DNA of 64,000 bases from Centrapalus pauciflorus (Eukaryota > Streptophyta > Magnoliopsida > Asterales > Asteraceae): positions 186,001-250,000 of the forward strand of contig JAANYP010005961.1 of the NCBI GenBank assembly GCA_020465985.1. Reading direction: 5' to 3'. A model generated the notes under the pieces. That model was not told where the DNA came from. It searched no databases and was given only the letters and a program-made list of their open reading frames with translations. The translations under genes were made by a program, and so were the position numbers. Shown here piece by piece: positions 47,760-58,299 of the stretch (within the stretch, counting starts at the first letter, position 1; every line of letters starts with the position of its first letter).

Positions 47760-48279
47760 TGTTTAGACGTAAAACTCCCTTCCAGCTCCAATGCTTACTG
47801 ATTGAATGATACTGAAATACAACAACAGAACATCAGCGTGCAACACAGGGGGAGATCCCCTGTGAGGCACCTCCGACGCCCAAGTTAGACATACTCCGAG
47901 TTACAAAGGATGAGATCTTTAAATAAAGCTAGAGAAAAAATGTATAAAGATGAATTGAGTATATTTAATGCTTACCTTGTCTGTTGAGAGTGAGGTTATA
48001 TTTATAACCTTTCTTCCTAATTCCCTATTGGCTCACCTTACCATGCAGGGGGGGTTCCTATTACCCGGATAAAGGTAGGAGCTCTGATCCATACTATGGA
48101 CGGCTCTGAAGGAGGATGTGACCTTCTGCGCGCCTCCATCAGCATGGTTGGCTACAGCCGTTTTGTCACATCTCTAGGTCAGCGGCTATTTGACTTCAAG
48201 GTAATATTAGGTGAGTGTTTTCTAAAAAGATCCTTTTAGGAATTACTAAATATGAATAAATATTTTACCCACATAAACA
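47760..48279 (-). repeat. 3' LTR of the gypsy element (520 bp)
   Basis: Ends TG...CA on either strand (TGTTTAGACG...CATAAACA). Matches 57121-57640 base for base as far as I could compare. Confidence 0.96.
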
Positions 48280-48292
48280 AGCCCCCGAGTCT
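48280..48292 (-). promoter_or_regulatory. polypurine tract of the gypsy element
   Basis: The minus strand reads GACTCGGGGGCTT immediately before the 3' LTR. Confidence 0.75.
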
Positions 48293-48584
48293 GAAGTTCT
48301 AGAATTCTAGAGCCTCAGACTCCAAGTAAGTGGGAAATATTTATTTTATTTAATTTTAGATATTAAGAGAGTACGTTAAACATTTAAAAAGACTTTAAAG
48401 AGGACGGTTAGAGAGAATTAAATGGGGGTTAAAGAAGATAAGAAGAACTCTATACCATAGGCGCAATGATGCGCAGGGGGCTAACTGTCTCTGACACCTT
48501 TTTCATGATGGGATGTGCAGGCGTATTCTTCGGAGCCCTACGTGTGTCCCCTTTTGGCGGTTTCCATCCTCTGAATGCAGTTAC

Positions 48585-48600
48585 CCCCCCTTAAATATAG
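48585..48600 (+). promoter_or_regulatory. possible TATA box for the antisense gene
   Basis: CCCCCCTTAAATATAGGA lies about 200 bases upstream of the antisense gene's ATG, in DNA unique to the element interior. Placement is by inspection only. Confidence 0.35.
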
Positions 48601-48800
48601 GACCCGTTTTGAATTTTACTTCCTCTTTAATAACTCCCTTTCTTCATCTTCCCCATTTTCTTAACTCCTGCCTACTCAACCTTTACTCAACCTTATTCCG
48701 TGCGTTTACAGGTTAGTCGATTCTTCTTATATTTCCTTTAGTTTCTTATTTTCTTCCACACTTCTTGCTCTCTTCATCTATTTCCTTACTCTGTTCTACA

Positions 48801-50870
48801 ATGGAAGAAGTCAGGGTTAGTCTAGTTAGACCCACAGTTTCTGAGAAGTATTTCCGTATCCTTTTGGATGAGGTTGATATTCCAGCGAACATTCATCCAG
48901 CCATACCAGCAAAGAGGGATAGGGTAAATAGCCCAGCACCTGGTCGTATAGCCATTTATGCCAAGGCGCTGAAGATGGCTCACCTGCGATTTCCTATAAG
49001 CCCCTTCTATCTTGATGTGTTGACCCACTACAAAATTCAACTCTCCCAGATATCTCCTTTAGGCACGGAGAAAATCCACCTGTTTGAAATGGCATGCAAA
49101 TCCATAGGTAAAGCTCCTAGTGTAGCGTTGCTTAGGGTTTTCTTCAAAATAGGAATGAAAGGGGATTGGTGCTCTCTGACTACCCGTTCGAAGCCCTATC
49201 CTCAGATTTTAGTAGGAGGGCGGAATTGTTTAAAGGACTGGAAAGACAAATTCATATGGGTGGATTCGTCGGTTATTGGTGAGAACAGGGACTCCCTCTT
49301 GATCTGGAGGGATGAATATGACTCTGATGTTAATGATATTCCTGAGGAGGAGGAATATGATGTCTCTTGCAGGGACGAGTTGTGCCGTAGGCGCTTTCGT
49401 CTTCGTCCTTATCCAGAGGAACTACTAGTAATGGCAGGGATGAGTTCCTCCTGGGATTATCCTGGATACGTCCCTGTGCCATACAGAGGGGATATTGGTA
49501 AACCTTGAGTGGTGCTATTGCGTTTTCTTTTTTTATCTAGATGCCTTTTTCTTATAATTGTTTTTGATACCTTCTAACCAACTTTGAGTTTATTTTGCAG
49601 AACTCTCTATGGAGGACCTTCTGACAGATGACGAGATTTCCAATGTTCGATGGGGGAGGAGAAAGGTGGGTGCTACAGAAACTGAGTTTTCTGGAGGAAA
49701 TATCTTGAGTCTCAGTGAATCGGAGGGAGGTATGCTTTGATTAAGCTCTTTTGTTTTATCCTTCCTTATTCCATTTTATTACTTATAACCCTCCGCTCCT
49801 TAGATGATGAAGTTCCTGATCCTAATGTCACCCCTACCGCTGGATCAAAGAGGAAGAAGAAGCCCTCTGAACCAATATCTGCTCGGAAGTCTTCCCGCCT
49901 AAGGAGTCAAGCTGTTGTTATTTCCATCGACGGAGGTGGTTCTTCTCAGGGCAAATTCTCTAGTTTTGCTGGTCGACCCCCCAGACACCCTAATCAAAAA
50001 AGCAAGCCTGTCGATGGATCCTCTACACCTCCTTTTGGCGTTAGCTACTCTCCTGGGAAGTTGGCTTCCAGTACTGCTTCTGAGAAGTTGGCTTCCAGTA
50101 CCGCTCCTGAATCACCTATTCAACTGAACTTTTCTAATGTTGGGGATCTGACTCAATTGTTAGATCCAGAACTGGCCGCCAAAGCTGCTGAGTTGTCCAA
50201 TGGTTTTTCTGCTATTCTTATTGAACTTAGTAGAAGGGTCATTCACAAGTCCTCTGAGATGGAAAAAGTACTGTCCTCCCTTAAGGACTTAGAGCGGTGT
50301 GAAGGTTTGCTCAAAGAAGAAATTCGTTTGAAGGGTGAATTAGAGGATAAGCTGAAGGAAAAGGATGCTGAAGTGGAACGTCTGCAATTGTCATTGAGTT
50401 CCAAGATTAAAGACTATAAGGATGTTTGTGAGATGAACGATTTGTTGGTGAAGAAGAGTGAGGATGATGAGGCTCAATTTAAAGCTTTGGGGGAGGAGAA
50501 ACGGAAGCTGGAGGATCGTAACAAGGTGTTAGAGGTAGAGAGAGGTAGGCTTATTACTGAAGGTTTCAAGCATGTGTTTTTTGCTCAGATACAGAAGGCA
50601 GAGTTCATGGAGCCCCTTAGAGCTGTCCAGAGGGCTGCTCTTCGCTTAGGTCGCCATCAGGGTATTATTTCTACCCAGAGCAAGTATCTGCCAGACACTG
50701 ATGTTTCCGATGTTGATGGCTACTGTGAGGAGGCCAAAGAAGAACTGGAAGCTGCTCTAGTTGCTGCTAAAAATAATCAATTTGCTTACCTTTCTTCTGT
50801 CTCTGGAGATCCAACCAAGCCTTTGGCAGAAATTCTTGGGGTTGCTGAAGAAACTACTTCCTCTGTCTGA
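48801..50870 (+). CDS. spliced accessory gene in antisense of the gypsy element (transposase_28-like plus coiled coil)
   Basis: Three exons, 48801-49497, 49601-49729 and 49804-50870, joined by GT-AG introns of 103 and 74 bp. The reading frame is exactly maintained, giving 630 residues. An in-frame ATG at 48765 is an alternative start. Residues about 60-130 (LRFPISPFYLDVLTHY... to GDWCSL) match the plant putative gypsy-type transposon domain (PF04195 style) by pattern. Exon 2 is acidic. Exon 3 begins with a basic GSKRKKK cluster (possible nuclear signal) and a Ser/Pro-rich stretch, then a long heptad-like coiled coil at about residues 420-530. Extra genes in sense or antisense are known from Tat-lineage elements; their role is unknown. 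No stop or frameshift is seen. Function should not be assumed; the domain name does not imply DNA transposase activity. Confidence 0.8.
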
Positions 50871-51380
50871 AATTGTGTGTTGCTTTTGAACAATTAAGTA
50901 ATTTGTAGGTCTTTGTTTAGTTTGGTTTATGGCTGTGTTGTTATTCGGATGATGTGTTGCTTATGACTATCTGAAATGCTAATGTTGATTATGATCAACA
51001 AATATTATTGATAATTGTGAGTGCTGCCTTTATATGCGATACTCATAAAACTGTTTGACATGTCTCTTAGTGAAGTTTGAGGAAGCCTGTTGGCCTATCC
51101 CCTTCCCCCTTTTTTTTTTATTTTGATCAAAAAGGATGTCAAGTTCCCTGCTGGGAAAATGCATAAAATCCTGCGCAGGAGTTATCCATACTCTCCTTTT
51201 AAAGGGACATCTTTCCCTCGTCAGGGTGAAATGTTTAAAAAGATTTTAGAAAGTTTCAGACAAATAAATTGTTAAAGGTATTCAAACAAATAAAATTGTC
51301 ATCAAATCCTTCTTTCATTGATAAATTTCATGTAGAGATAATACGGTTAGCTACAACAGCTGGTTACATGTTATATGACA
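50871..51380. other. gypsy interior spacer between the two convergent genes
   Basis: About 500 bp between the antisense gene's stop and the pol stop codon. The two genes converge here, so their transcripts may overlap. No further gene seen. Confidence 0.6.
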
Positions 51381-54300
51381 TTACATGTAAAATCGCCTCA
51401 AGTTACTAACGTGCCATGTGCGAGGAATAGGAGATCCCCCTAAAGTCTCCAACTGATACGATCCAATGTTGCAAACCTTGCTGACCCGATACGGACCTTC
51501 CCAGTTAGGCCCCAGCTTTCCTTGGCTTTCTGTTCGGCTGGCCTCATTTTTTCGGAGAACCAAGTCATCTACCCGGAAGGAAGTAGTCTTGACTCTTCTA
51601 TCATAGTACCTCCGCATAGCTTGCTTGTGGTAAGCTTCTCGGATTGCTGCAACCTCCCTCTTTTCTTCAAGCAGAGTAAGGTTTACCAATCTTTCTGAGA
51701 GGTTGTCCTCTGAGTGGTAATAGGTTCGCCTATGTGTAGGAACGCTCACTTCAATGGGCAACATTGCTTCCGCTCCATATACTAGTCCAAAGGGAGTTTC
51801 TCCTGTGCTGCTTTTTTGTGTTGTTCTGCTTCCCCATAACACATTGGGAAGCTCTTCTATCCACCCATTAGACGCTCCTTCCAACCTTTTCTTTATCCCC
51901 TTCACTATCTCTCGATTAGTCACCTCCACTTGACCGTTAGCTTGAGGGTGAGCCACAGATGTAAAAGCCTGCTTGATTTTCATCTCTTCACACCAGGATT
52001 TAAAAGGGTTTTCTGCAAATTGCTTGCCATTGTCACTCACAATGGTATGAGGTAGGCCGAATCGACAGACTACATTGTTCCATACAAAATTTAACACATG
52101 CTTGCCAGTTATGGTGGCCAGAGGTTTGGCCTCCACCCATTTTGAGAAATAATCTATAGCAACTAGAAGGAATTTTACCCTTCCCGGTGCTTCAGGAAAA
52201 GATCCAACTATGTCGATGCCCCATTTTTCAAATGGCCAACATCCTCCAACTGGGATCATGGCGTGTTTCGGCTGATGTGGTATCCTGGCATGGAGTTGGC
52301 AAGAATGACAAGCTTGCAACTCTCTCTCTGCGTCTCGATATATACTAGGCCAAAAGTATCCCAACCTTATGACCTTGGTGGCCACCTTTCTTGCTCCCGA
52401 GTGCATCCCGCAAGATCCCATATGAACCTCTTGGAGAATATTAGAGGCTTGAGTTGGTCCTACACATCGGAGCCAGGGCATCAAATAAGACCTCCTGTAC
52501 AAGATTCCTTCCTTTTCTGCATAAAGAGGTGCTTTCCGTTGTATCTTCCTAGCTTCTTCCCTATCAACAGGAAGTTCGTTGTGCTTCAAATAGGCTAACA
52601 GGGGAGTCATCCAACTATCTCCTTCTTCTTCTACTAGATAAACTGCCATTGCAACCGTTGTTGGTTCCTTCAATACCTCCACAAGCACCTCCTTGGTTAA
52701 ATGAGAAAAGGCTACGGAAGCCAACTTACTTAAGATATCAGCCTTCTTATTCTTTCCTCTGGGTATTTGGTGTATCTCCCAATGAGAGAATTCTCTTAGG
52801 CTATCTTGTGCAATCTTTAAATAGTTCTTCATGGATTCGTCCCTGGCTTCAAACGTGCCTTCCACCTGATTAGCTACTAACTGTGAATCCACCTTAATCA
52901 CCAAGCTTTGTACACCCATCTCTTTGGCTATTCGGAGTCCGGCCAACAGTGCCTCATACTCCGACTCATTGTTGGAAGTTGTAAATTCAAACCTCAAAGC
53001 GTAGGTGTATTCTTTCCCTTCGGGACTAATCAGCAAAAGTCCTGCTCCTGATCCTTCTGAACTAGAAGAACCATCAGTGTACACGGTCCAGCTATGAGTG
53101 CTTCTGCCTCCTTCTATTGACATGGAAATGCTGCTTTCTGGAGGCTCTTCTTCTGCGGGCATCTCTGCTAGGAAATCAGCCAGTATCTGACCTTTTACTG
53201 CCGCTCTAGGTTCAAAGTGGATTTCGTATCCTCCTAACTCGATTGCCCATTTGGCCAATCTTCCTGATTTCTCGGGCTTCGAAAGTACCTGCCTCAAAGG
53301 ATGATCAGTCATGACCTTAATAGTGTGTGCTTGAAAGTACCTTCGCAACTTCCGAGCGGAATGCACTAAAGCTAGTGCTAGCTTCTCCAACGGAGGATAT
53401 CGTTCTTCGGCCCCCTGTAAAGTTTTACTGATAAAATAAATTGGTACCTGTTTTCCCTTCCGAGTAGCTAGAAGTACCGAACTGATGAAATGACTTGAGG
53501 CAGCAAGGTAAACCACCAAGTCTTCTCCAGCTATAGGGGCCGTGAGAGTGGGCAGCTCCTTCACATACTTTTTAACCTCTGTAAATGCTTCCTCAGCTTC
53601 ATCTGTCCATCGGTATTGGCTTTTCTCTAGACATCCCTTTAAGGTTTTGAAAAAAGGAATGGATCTTTCTGCTGCTTTGGAGAAGAAACGACTTAAAGCT
53701 ACCAATTTTCCATTCAGGCTTTGGACTTCTTTGATTGTAGAAGGGGACTTCATAGAACTAATATCCCTGATTTTGGCGGGATCCACTTCAATCCCATCTG
53801 GAGTAATGATGTGACCCAGGAAATGCCCCCGCTCCATTCCGAAAGAACACTTTTTCGGATTAAGCTTCATATTGATTCTTAGTAACGTCGAAAAAGTCTC
53901 CTCTATGTCCAACAGGAGCTCTTCCTCAGTTCTGCTTTTTATCACCATGTCGTCAACGTAGGCCTCCAAATTTCTTCCTATCTGGCCTCCGAACAGCTTG
54001 TCGACCAACCTCTGGTATGTGGCTCCTGCGTTTTTGAGGCCAAAAGGCATCTTCTGGTAACAGAAAACTCCTCCGTTGGTGTGGAAAGCTGTCTTTTCTT
54101 CATCTCCTTTGGCCATTAAGATCTGGTGATAACCCTTGTATGCATCCAGGAAGCATTTCCAACGAAACCCGGCTAAGGACTCAATCTTCCAATCAATTTC
54201 TGGTAGAGGGTAACAATCTTTGGGAGTGACTTTATTTAGGTCAGTAAAATCTACGCACATCCTCCAGGTTCCGTCTCCCTTCTTGACCATTACCGGATTT

Positions 54301-56984
54301 GCTACCCACGAGGGGTATTGAACTTCTCGTAATATGCCTGCCTTTACAAGCTTGCCCACCTCTTCATCTACAGCTTTACCACGCTCTGGGGCCAATGTTC
54401 TCTTCTTTTGTCTGATAGGCTCTACGGCTGGAGGAATTCGGAGGTGGTGCATTGTAGTGTATGGTGCTTCCCCTGGGACCTCAACTTCCCTAGGAATACC
54501 CGTCATATCTGATGGTGACCAGGCGAATATGGTCACATTTTGTCTCAGCAGCTTAATCAAGTTGTTCCTCCCTTTACTGGACATATTCCTTCCCACTTTG
54601 ACAGGTTGCTCTGGGTGCTTTTCATTGATGACAACTTCTTCTCCTTCTTCAGGTGGCTCCTTTTTCTTTTCTTCTTCTTTTATCCCCTTTCGAACACTTT
54701 TGCAATCCATCTCTGATAACTTTTCAGAATTTAAAGTGGCCAAACCCCCGGAAGTGGGGAATTGCACCATAGCATGAGGGGTGGACACTACCATTCCCAG
54801 TTTACCCATGGCTGTCCTCCCTAAGATGATGTTATAAGGGGATGGTGATCGAATGATCAAGAACTCCAAACTTTCCCTTTTTTGCCTAGGGAATTTTCCG
54901 ATCCATACAGGGAGAACGATTCTTCCTTCCGGCCACCTTGTCTCTCCGGAAAAGCCTACTAAGGGAGTAGCTGAGGGTTGCATCAAACGTTTTTCTGCTT
55001 CCGATAGCTTGTCAAAGCAATGACCATACATTACTTCACAAGCACTGCCGGTGTCGCAATAAACCTTCCGTATGAGATGATTTTCTATCTGTACGCTGAT
55101 CAACACAGGGTCAGTAGAAAAACGTGGTTCAGGAATACAGAGACTAACCTCCGGGTAAGTGATCTTTTGTCTTTTTGAATTTTTCTCCATTCTTATCATC
55201 TGGATTTCATGAGTGGCTTTGGGAGCGGTTTCCTGCGACTTTTCTCCTTTTTGCCAGAGTGGCTTCCTTACTCCGGATCCCTCGGCCTCCTTCTTAGGCT
55301 GTCTGAGGTTTTTTACCAGATGGGCCAACTTCCCTGTCTTGACTGCCTCTTCTACCTGCTTCCTTAACTCCGTGCAATAATTGGTGTCGTGACCATAGTC
55401 CTCATGAAAGTCACAATACCTGCTTTTATCTTTATTTTTTGGATTACCCATCATTCGAGGTGGGGGTCGAAATGACGTGCTTATTTTTTCAGTTGCCAAG
55501 ATTTCTTGTGGGGTTTTTGATAGAGTGGATAGCAATCCATGAGAGGGTGAACGTGGTGAAGGAACATAAGTACCTGGTTGTCTTCTGGGATAGGGAGAGA
55601 ACCTGCTTGGAGGTCGGCTACGAGATTGTTTGTCGGAGTGGGGACTGCGCGCTCTTCTTTCTCCTCCCCTTGCCTGCTCATTGGGACTTCCTTTCTTTTG
55701 GCCTTGTGTTCCATACACAGCTGTTTCTTTCGACCTTATGAACGAATATACTTTGTCCAAAAGAGCTTGATACGACTCTGGCAAATCTGCTGAAAGGATC
55801 TCTACCAACTGCCTGGTCCGTAAGCCATGAATAAAACCAGAGATTTTGCTGTCTTCATTAAGGGCTCTGATCTGTTGACTTTCCATGTTATACCGCTCTA
55901 CAAAGGACCTTACTGTTTCTCCTTCAGCTTGCTTGATGTTGTGGACCTCTAGATGAGTTTTCGTATATTTCTTCTGCTGCATAAAATTGGATCTAAATTT
56001 TACCTTTAGGTCCTCAAAGGTGCTGATGGAAGATGGTTGTAAACTTTCAAACCATAGCCTTGCGGTCCCTTTAAGGGTTAGAGGGAACATATGACAGGCT
56101 ACTGGCATGGACCATTTGGATATCTTCATTATTCCAGCAAAGAGTCGCAAATGATCGTCCGGGTCTCCCAAACCTTCGTAAACCCCAATATTAGTAGGGA
56201 GCTTTAACCCCTCAGGAAGTGGGAAGTCTTCAATCCACTTTACGAATGGTGATGCTTCTACCATGGTATTAGCGTGCCCTCCTTGCTGTGTTAGCATTTG
56301 TTGAGTCACGCCCTCTCCACTCATCCTTGTCATTTGGGGTATTTCTCCTCCATAGGGCATGTGGTGCGTAGTCTGGATGAATGGGTTCGGAATCCATCCC
56401 TGGTGTGTTCCAGAGTATGGACCCCAGAAATGGGAATGAGGTGCCTGTGTGGGGGTAAGATATGGGTTAGCAAACCTCCAGTATTCTCCATAATTTACCC
56501 CTAAGAGACCCATAGATCCTGTATTAAGGGATGATTGATTGCCTTCCGCCACTGGCTGACTACTTCCTCCTGTTGTTTGGTGAAAACTTGTGACTGGAGG
56601 TGGAAAAATTCTCCTTTCTCTTTCTTCTAAGGGGATGGTTGTGACTACGGTAGACATAGTGCCTACATGAGATCCTCCTGGCATGTTGACAAATCCCTCC
56701 GAGGAAACCAAAGTAGCTTCCCCTTCTACATAGGGATATAGACATGCTCGTATGCCGGCTAACGCATTTCTTCTTTCAGCTTCACGCGTCATCATAGCCT
56801 GAAGCTGCTCATAGTGCTGTTGAATGAATAAAGGATCCAGAGAAGGATTGACGGGGTTATTAACAGAATTCTCCTCAATTACTAGGTTGCGTAAGGGATT
56901 TATAGGTGTCAACAGGGGTGCAATGGTATCATGAGAGGTGGATGGTACTGTTACAGGAGAACTGGTTAATGGCGGGGGAATCAT
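51381..56984 (-). CDS. Ty3/gypsy gag-pol polyprotein, intact (1867 aa)
   Basis: A single open frame for gag, protease, RT, two RNase H domains and integrase. Gag (retrotrans_gag type, GVYEGLGDPDDHLRLF) is near residues 260-420, with a Cys/His knuckle-like YCDFHEDYGH...C near 520-540. The protease D-T-G starts at D644. RT has YVDDMV at 1009-1014. The ordinary RNase H is near 1150-1220. A second RNase H (YTDGSSSSEGSGAG, NNESEYEAL) is near 1300-1400. The integrase zinc finger ends in CHSC, and the catalytic core is D1591 (GIDIVG), D1651 (SDNGKQF) and E1687 (NGQVEVTNR), with 35 residues between the last two. The first ATG after the primer site is at 56984. The extra RNase H is the mark of the Tat group. 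All catalytic residues I checked are present, so the element may be autonomous. Confidence 0.96.
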   Translation of the reverse strand: MIPPPLTSSPVTVPSTSHDTIAPLLTPINPLRNLVIEENSVNNPVNPSLDPLFIQQHYEQLQAMMTREAERRNALAGIRACLYPYVEGEATLVSSEGFVNMPGGSHVGTMSTVVTTIPLEERERRIFPPPVTSFHQTTGGSSQPVAEGNQSSLNTGSMGLLGVNYGEYWRFANPYLTPTQAPHSHFWGPYSGTHQGWIPNPFIQTTHHMPYGGEIPQMTRMSGEGVTQQMLTQQGGHANTMVEASPFVKWIEDFPLPEGLKLPTNIGVYEGLGDPDDHLRLFAGIMKISKWSMPVACHMFPLTLKGTARLWFESLQPSSISTFEDLKVKFRSNFMQQKKYTKTHLEVHNIKQAEGETVRSFVERYNMESQQIRALNEDSKISGFIHGLRTRQLVEILSADLPESYQALLDKVYSFIRSKETAVYGTQGQKKGSPNEQARGGERRARSPHSDKQSRSRPPSRFSPYPRRQPGTYVPSPRSPSHGLLSTLSKTPQEILATEKISTSFRPPPRMMGNPKNKDKSRYCDFHEDYGHDTNYCTELRKQVEEAVKTGKLAHLVKNLRQPKKEAEGSGVRKPLWQKGEKSQETAPKATHEIQMIRMEKNSKRQKITYPEVSLCIPEPRFSTDPVLISVQIENHLIRKVYCDTGSACEVMYGHCFDKLSEAEKRLMQPSATPLVGFSGETRWPEGRIVLPVWIGKFPRQKRESLEFLIIRSPSPYNIILGRTAMGKLGMVVSTPHAMVQFPTSGGLATLNSEKLSEMDCKSVRKGIKEEEKKKEPPEEGEEVVINEKHPEQPVKVGRNMSSKGRNNLIKLLRQNVTIFAWSPSDMTGIPREVEVPGEAPYTTMHHLRIPPAVEPIRQKKRTLAPERGKAVDEEVGKLVKAGILREVQYPSWVANPVMVKKGDGTWRMCVDFTDLNKVTPKDCYPLPEIDWKIESLAGFRWKCFLDAYKGYHQILMAKGDEEKTAFHTNGGVFCYQKMPFGLKNAGATYQRLVDKLFGGQIGRNLEAYVDDMVIKSRTEEELLLDIEETFSTLLRINMKLNPKKCSFGMERGHFLGHIITPDGIEVDPAKIRDISSMKSPSTIKEVQSLNGKLVALSRFFSKAAERSIPFFKTLKGCLEKSQYRWTDEAEEAFTEVKKYVKELPTLTAPIAGEDLVVYLAASSHFISSVLLATRKGKQVPIYFISKTLQGAEERYPPLEKLALALVHSARKLRRYFQAHTIKVMTDHPLRQVLSKPEKSGRLAKWAIELGGYEIHFEPRAAVKGQILADFLAEMPAEEEPPESSISMSIEGGRSTHSWTVYTDGSSSSEGSGAGLLLISPEGKEYTYALRFEFTTSNNESEYEALLAGLRIAKEMGVQSLVIKVDSQLVANQVEGTFEARDESMKNYLKIAQDSLREFSHWEIHQIPRGKNKKADILSKLASVAFSHLTKEVLVEVLKEPTTVAMAVYLVEEEGDSWMTPLLAYLKHNELPVDREEARKIQRKAPLYAEKEGILYRRSYLMPWLRCVGPTQASNILQEVHMGSCGMHSGARKVATKVIRLGYFWPSIYRDAERELQACHSCQLHARIPHQPKHAMIPVGGCWPFEKWGIDIVGSFPEAPGRVKFLLVAIDYFSKWVEAKPLATITGKHVLNFVWNNVVCRFGLPHTIVSDNGKQFAENPFKSWCEEMKIKQAFTSVAHPQANGQVEVTNREIVKGIKKRLEGASNGWIEELPNVLWGSRTTQKSSTGETPFGLVYGAEAMLPIEVSVPTHRRTYYHSEDNLSERLVNLTLLEEKREVAAIREAYHKQAMRRYYDRRVKTTSFRVDDLVLRKNEASRTESQGKLGPNWEGPYRVSKVCNIGSYQLETLGGSPIPRTWHVSNLRRFYM

Positions 56985-57103
56985 TCTGCTTGGCTATTTT
57001 TCTGGCTTTACACTCGGGGCTGGGTTCAAGAATTTCAACTATCTATATAACAAAGAAGAAAATAGATTTATATCGCAAGAACCGACGTAAATCTAGTCGA
57101 GTC

Positions 57104-57120
57104 CCACGGATGGCGCCATT
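57104..57120 (-). promoter_or_regulatory. primer binding site of the gypsy element
   Basis: The minus strand reads TGGCGCCATCCGTGGGA within two bases of the 5' LTR end. TGGCGCC starts are common for plant Tat and Athila elements. I do not assign the tRNA with certainty. Confidence 0.75.
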
Positions 57121-57640
57121 TGTTTAGACGTAAAACTCCCTTCCAGCTCCAATGCTTACTGATTGAATGATACTGAAATACAACAACAGAACATCAGCGT
57201 GCAACACAGGGGGAGATCCCCTGTGAGGCACCTCCGACGCCCAAGTTAGACATACTCCGAGTTACAAAGGATGAGATCTTTAAATAAAGCTAGAGAAAAA
57301 ATGTATAAAGATGAATTGAGTATATTTAATGCTTACCTTGTCTGTTGAGAGTGAGGTTATATTTATAACCTTTCTTCCTAATTCCCTATTGGCTCACCTT
57401 ACCATGCAGGGGGGGTTCCTATTACCCGGATAAAGGTAGGAGCTCTGATCCATACTATGGACGGCTCTGAAGGAGGATGTGACCTTCTGCGCGCCTCCAT
57501 CAGCATGGTTGGCTACAGCCGTTTTGTCACATCTCTAGGTCAGCGGCTATTTGACTTCAAGGTAATATTAGGTGAGTGTTTTCTAAAAAGATCCTTTTAG
57601 GAATTACTAAATATGAATAAATATTTTACCCACATAAACA
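57121..57640 (-). repeat. 5' LTR of the gypsy element (520 bp)
   Basis: Partner of 47760-48279. The minus strand starts TGTTTATGTGGG and ends CTAAACA. A TATA-like GGTTATAAATATAACC palindrome at 57355-57370 could be the promoter core. Confidence 0.96.
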
Positions 57641-57645
57641 ATCTA

Positions 57646-57947
57646 TAATATAAAGTAGCTTCTTAGGAATTTTGAATTAAAATTTTAAGAGTTTAAAGTT
57701 TATTTATATTACATTAAATTATAGCCAAGGATGTGTGATAAATGAATTTTCTAATACCCTCAAAGTCTCTATTTTTTTCGGTTGAAAAATTAAAGGGACA
57801 TTTGTTACGGTGAAATCCAAGGAAATGGAATTATTTAAGCGTACAAAGTTTTATAACTAATAATTAATAATGAAACAATAATAAATATTTGCATGAAAAA
57901 CAACCTGTTTTCATATTTTTATTTTTGCATTTTGATAATTAAGGAAA
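57646..57947. other. non-coding flank
   Basis: AT-rich, no gene. TGAAAAACAACCTGTTTTCA near 57895 resembles part of an M1 end. Confidence 0.45.
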
Positions 57948-58297
57948 GGGTTTAATATGAAAAAAACAACATGTTTTCGTGTTTTTTGCGATTTAGTCCT
58001 TCCGTCTTATTTTTTACTAAGAAAGTCCTCAAGTTAATGTTTACAATCTGGTTTTCGGAAACGTTTTGTTTTTTTCATAATCAACCCTGACTTTTTCCAC
58101 AAAAAACCAACATGTTTTCACTATTTTTATCCGAAAAATCCACAAACTTGAAAACTTTTTTGAAAAAATAAAGTAAAAAATTCTAAAATTCACAAACAAA
58201 TATATTAATTAAGAATTTTATTGATAAAAAATAACACGAAGGGACTAAACCGCAAAAAAGTGAAAAACATGTTGGTTTTTTTTTTCATATTAAACCC
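57948..58297. mobile_element. MITE family M1 copy 3
   Basis: Left GGGTTTAATATGAAAAAAAC and right (reverse complement) GGGTTTAATATGAAAAAAAA with arms of about 55 bp (ACATGTTTTTC, TTTTTTGCGGTTTAGTCCC). An internal TTTTTTTCATAATCAACCCT near 58070 looks like the end of a second, nested or partial copy. Confidence 0.78.
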
Positions 58298-58299
58298 TT

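Larger units (their letters stand above)
47755..57645 (-). mobile_element. complete Ty3/gypsy (Tat-lineage) retrotransposon
   Basis: A 9881-bp element (47760-57640) flanked by a perfect 5-bp duplication, ATCTA (47755-47759 and 57641-57645). The two 520-bp LTRs show no difference on visual comparison, implying a very recent insertion. Gag-pol is intact on the minus strand and an intact intron-containing gene lies on the plus strand between pol and the element's 3' LTR. The domain order (RT, RNase H, second RNase H, integrase) places it in Ty3/gypsy and the second RNase H points to the Tat lineage. Confidence 0.97.

Noticed and set aside
52263..52598. Plus-strand frames inside gypsy gag-pol (also 53542-53814, 54334-54777, 55439-55793)
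   Set aside because: Antisense shadows of the gag-pol frame without independent motifs, unlike the spliced antisense gene at 48801-50870.
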